Source: Planctomycetota bacterium (lineage in GTDB: Bacteria; Planctomycetota; UBA1135). Taken from it: a DNA stretch of 64,000 nucleotides. Position 1 is the stretch's first letter, and every line of letters begins with the position of its first letter. The notes under the pieces were generated by a model. That model saw only the letters and a program-made list of their open reading frames with translations, was not told the origin of the DNA and ran no database searches. Of the stretch, positions 62,681 to 64,000 are shown piece after piece. A program made the translations under genes and the position numbers. The DNA lies in assembly GCA_004295085.1 (NCBI GenBank), contig SHNF01000009.1, forward strand, positions 248,001-312,000, written 5' to 3'.

Positions 62681-64000
62681 TCGAGACGGCAGGCAGGAGC
62701 TGGCGCCGCTGCCCCCCGATCCCGCGGCGGCGCTGGAGCCCTACGACCCGGCGCGCGGGCACGGGCCCTGGGACTCGCGCACCGCCGGCCACCTGCTGCG
62801 GCGCGCGCTTGGCGGCGGGCGCAGCGGCCAGGTGAGGCGACTGGCGGCCATGCCGGCGCAGGAGGCCGTCGCGCACGTGTTCGGGCCGCGGGACGGCAAG
62901 CGCGAGGAGCAGTGGCAGAGCATGGGCGCGGCGCTGCGCTCCGGCGGCCGGGGCGAGCTGGCCGGCTGGTGGCTGATGAAGCTGGCGCAGGAGGAGCGCG
63001 CGCCGGGCACGCGGCTCACCTTGTTCTGGCACGACCACTTCGCCTGCGCGCACAGCAAGGTGCTGGACCTGGCGCTGCTGCTGCAGCAGCACCAGAGCTT
63101 CGTGGAGCTGGGTGAAGGCCCGTTCGCGGCGCTGCTGCTGGCGATGGCGCGCGATCCGGCCCTGTTGCGCTTCCTGGACGGCGACGGCAACCGCCGCGGC
63201 ATCCCCAACGAGAACCTGGCCCGCGAGATCTTCGAGTTGTTCAGCCTGGGCGTGGGCCACTACAGCGAAACCGACATCCGCGAGGCGGCGCGGGCGCTGA
63301 CCGGCCGCAGCGTCCGGCAGGGTCTCTATGTCTTCGTGCCGGAGCACCATGATCCGGAGCGCAAGACCGTGCTCGGCGGCGAGGCGCGGGACGGCGACGA
63401 CGTGTGCCGCCTGGCGGTGGCGCAGCCGGCCTGCCCGCGCTTCCTGGCGCGCAAGCTGTGGCGCTTCTACCTGTCCCCGGAGCCGCCGGAGGAGGTGCTC
63501 GAGCTGCTGGTCGAGCGCTGGCGCGAGCACGATCTCGAGACGGCGTGGCTGGTGCGGACGATGCTGTCCTCGCGTGCCTGCTTCAGCGCGGAGGCGTACC
63601 GTTCGCTGGTGAAGTCGCCGGTGGACTACGTGATCGGCATCACCCGTACGCTGGACAGCAAGCCCAATTTTCAGCGCCTTGCCGAGTCCTGCGAGCGCAT
63701 GGGGCAGTCTCTGTTCGAGCCGCCGGGTGTGCAGGGCTGGAAGGAGGGCGAAGCCTGGATCCACGCCGCCGCCTGGATCGAGCGCGCCAACTTCGCCGCC
63801 GCCGTGGCCGAAGGCCGCGACAAACTGACCCGCGACGCCGATCCGGCAACGCGTCTCGACGGGAACTCCGCGCCGGAGCTCCTGGATCCGCTGATCGGCC
63901 TGTTCCTGGACGGGGAGCTGTCCGGCGAGCGTCGAGAGGTCCTGATCCACTCTCTTTCCACAGCTCCAGCGAACGCCGCCACGCAGGCGGTCCTGTGCCT
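62667..64000 (+). CDS. DUF1800 domain protein, 3' end outside window
   Basis: 444 codons are visible from GTG 62667, and the frame is still open at the right edge. DPWDxRxAxHLLRRAG-like sequence (PWDSRTAGHLLRRALGG), LTLFWHDHFAC, NENLAREIFELFSLGVGHYSETDI and GVQGWKEGEAW are the signature blocks of DUF1800, an alpha-helical family abundant in Planctomycetota and usually followed by a DUF1501 gene. No signal peptide is seen at this start. It overlaps the preceding gene by 14 bases, suggesting one transcript. Confidence 0.9.
   Translation, partial: MVRSSRDGRQELAPLPPDPAAALEPYDPARGHGPWDSRTAGHLLRRALGGGRSGQVRRLAAMPAQEAVAHVFGPRDGKREEQWQSMGAALRSGGRGELAGWWLMKLAQEERAPGTRLTLFWHDHFACAHSKVLDLALLLQQHQSFVELGEGPFAALLLAMARDPALLRFLDGDGNRRGIPNENLAREIFELFSLGVGHYSETDIREAARALTGRSVRQGLYVFVPEHHDPERKTVLGGEARDGDDVCRLAVAQPACPRFLARKLWRFYLSPEPPEEVLELLVERWREHDLETAWLVRTMLSSRACFSAEAYRSLVKSPVDYVIGITRTLDSKPNFQRLAESCERMGQSLFEPPGVQGWKEGEAWIHAAAWIERANFAAAVAEGRDKLTRDADPATRLDGNSAPELLDPLIGLFLDGELSGERREVLIHSLSTAPANAATQAVLC

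Overview
The window looks like chromosomal DNA of a Planctomycetota bacterium, by eye roughly 70% GC (not computed). The evidence is the protein repertoire: two PVC-type soluble dehydrogenase/HEAT/cytochrome c proteins (one fused to a ThuA domain), a DUF1080 lipoprotein, a DUF1800 protein cut by the right edge, and many exported proteins of unknown family. Genes are tightly packed on both strands, often with ATGA or TGATG overlaps, and convergent pairs are separated by only about 10 to 45 bases. Few genes show a clear Shine-Dalgarno sequence; at least ten have a TAnnnT-like hexamer 6 to 10 bases before the start codon, which suggests frequent leaderless transcription.

Layout, left part (1-24000): a truncated isoaspartyl peptidase diverges from a NagZ-type GH3 gene and an AmpG-like permease (muropeptide recycling), then a Bax-inhibitor-1 membrane protein and an aspartase/fumarase, closed by a strong terminator. 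The minus-strand genes priA, RNase D and a very cysteine-rich lipoprotein follow. A histidine kinase/response regulator pair converges on a small ORF6N-domain gene that has a cluster of hairpin repeats at its 5' end. Next come two tandem subtilisin-like exoproteases, a secreted protein translationally linked to a matrixin-type metalloprotease, a NUDIX hydrolase, a zinc-ribbon protein, a receiver-domain protein, groES-groEL, a DPPY-motif methyltransferase and tRNA-Leu(GAG).

Middle part (24000-46000): a large membrane-anchored protein of unknown function diverges from a class I aminotransferase. A manA-rluB-HD-hydrolase operon with overlapping stops and starts is followed by a roughly 1060-residue lipoprotein. 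An RNA-repair pair (rtcB and archease) flanks a possible 36-codon membrane peptide. An OPT-family transporter diverges from a 1431-residue ThuA/dehydrogenase/HEAT/cytochrome c fusion. nagA, rsmD and pdxJ follow; with nagZ and ampG, NagA fits amino-sugar salvage, although it is 40 kb away.

Right part (46000-64000): a small two-helix membrane protein overlaps both pdxJ and a GT4 glycosyltransferase. Two exported proteins that may have a LolA-like fold, clpB, a DUF1080 lipoprotein, a cupin overlapping a second dehydrogenase/cytochrome protein, and an ABC exporter pair come next. A second Clp ATPase, with a ClpP-docking-like loop and no middle domain, is paired with an FHA-domain protein. The window ends with two exported proteins and the DUF1800 gene.

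I see no CRISPR array, rRNA, prophage or canonical defence island. The best candidates for something undescribed are the ORF6N gene with its inverted-repeat hairpins (and a collapsed copy 25 kb away), the Clp-FHA pair, the 17-cysteine lipoprotein coupled to RNase D, and the leaderless-start signature.
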